Shown here piece by piece: positions 5,586 to 5,708 of a stretch of DNA of 5,708 nt. Origin of the DNA: SZUA-584 sp050943225 (GTDB lineage: Bacteria; Bacillota; Clostridia; Christensenellales; SZUA-584); the NCBI GenBank assembly GCA_050943225.1, contig JBMNOT010000133.1:1-5708 (forward strand). Direction: 5' to 3'. Position numbers and translations under genes: made by a program. Position 1 is the stretch's first letter. Every line of letters begins with the position of its first letter. The notes beneath the pieces are model-generated. The model was not told the origin of the DNA. It saw nothing but the letters and a program-made list of their open reading frames with translations, and searched no databases.

Positions 5586-5708
5586 AAAAATGCAAATTTA
5601 ATTGCCCACCATATAATACCAGTTACACTTAAGCTGCAAACATCTCATTCGCCGATCTGTACCCAAAGATGCGCCTCGGGTAATTATTCATCCAATGTTC
5701 AATCCTGT
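5586..5708 (-). mobile_element. End of an IS30-family insertion sequence
   Basis: This holds the 3' end of the transposase gene plus its AT-rich flank. The element end should lie within about 45 bp of the stop, roughly 5586-5628, where the sequence changes from GC-rich host DNA to an AT-rich stretch containing TGCAAATTTAATTGCCCACC. The terminal inverted repeat and target duplication cannot be verified because the other end is not in the window, so the left boundary is approximate. Confidence 0.6.
5629..5708 (-). CDS. IS30-family transposase, C-terminal fragment
   Basis: The frame enters from the right edge and ends at TAA (5631-5629); 25 complete codons are visible. The residues contain HWMNNYPRRIFGYRSANEMF, which matches the conserved C-terminal block of IS30-type DDE transposases (an N-x-R/Y-P-R-x-x-x-G-Y-x-x-P/A-x-E-x-F pattern). 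This block follows the catalytic Glu region of the integrase core and the transposase ends a few residues later, as here. The rest of the gene lies outside the window, so it cannot be said whether the element is intact. Base composition is more AT-rich than the neighbouring genes, in line with mobile DNA. Confidence 0.85.
   Translation of the reverse strand, partial: RIEHWMNNYPRRIFGYRSANEMFAA

Noticed and set aside
1..5708. CRISPR array, tRNA, rRNA, phage or defence genes.
   Set aside because: No regularly spaced repeats, no cloverleaf-like segment and no protein with such motifs were seen on either strand.

Overview
The window looks like a chromosomal segment from a fairly GC-rich member of the Bacillota (clostridial lineage). 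The signs are strong GGAGG-type ribosome binding sites, tightly packed short operons, an ECF vitamin transporter subunit beside a type III pantothenate kinase, and an IS30-type transposase tail that is visibly more AT-rich than the rest. The exact genus cannot be read from the sequence.

Layout, left to right. Positions 1-644 carry two plus-strand genes: the C-terminal half of a COG1237-type metallo-beta-lactamase-fold hydrolase, and an unrecognised 88-residue helical protein whose start codon directly abuts the hydrolase stop. A perfect 24-bp palindrome with a T-run on the minus strand (659-686) ends the convergent minus-strand transcription. From 5276 down to 709 every gene is on the minus strand, in transcription order: rarA (AAA+ replication/recombination ATPase), a 166-bp gap with a good promoter and a structured leader, an ECF transporter S component, coaX (type III pantothenate kinase), hom (homoserine dehydrogenase with an ACT domain), and a small cupin. 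The ECF, coaX and hom genes are tightly coupled: the ECF stop lies just before coaX, and coaX and hom share ATGA.

Upstream of rarA and divergent from it, positions 5402-5584 hold a probable small noncoding RNA gene. It has an extended -10 promoter, no coding potential, and an elongated rod fold with a central bubble and a terminator. Size, fold and proximity to rarA fit 6S RNA, but this rests on hand folding. The right edge is the C-terminus of an IS30-family transposase (5629 to the window end, minus strand), whose element ends just beyond the RNA terminator.

How the genes fit together: the ECF subunit probably brings in a vitamin, most plausibly pantothenate. CoaX phosphorylates pantothenate as the first step of coenzyme A synthesis. 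Hom supplies homoserine for threonine and methionine. RarA and the putative 6S RNA are housekeeping functions. I see no defence system, CRISPR array, tRNA or rRNA. The less ordinary items are the RNA gene, the structured ECF leader and the orphan 88-residue protein.
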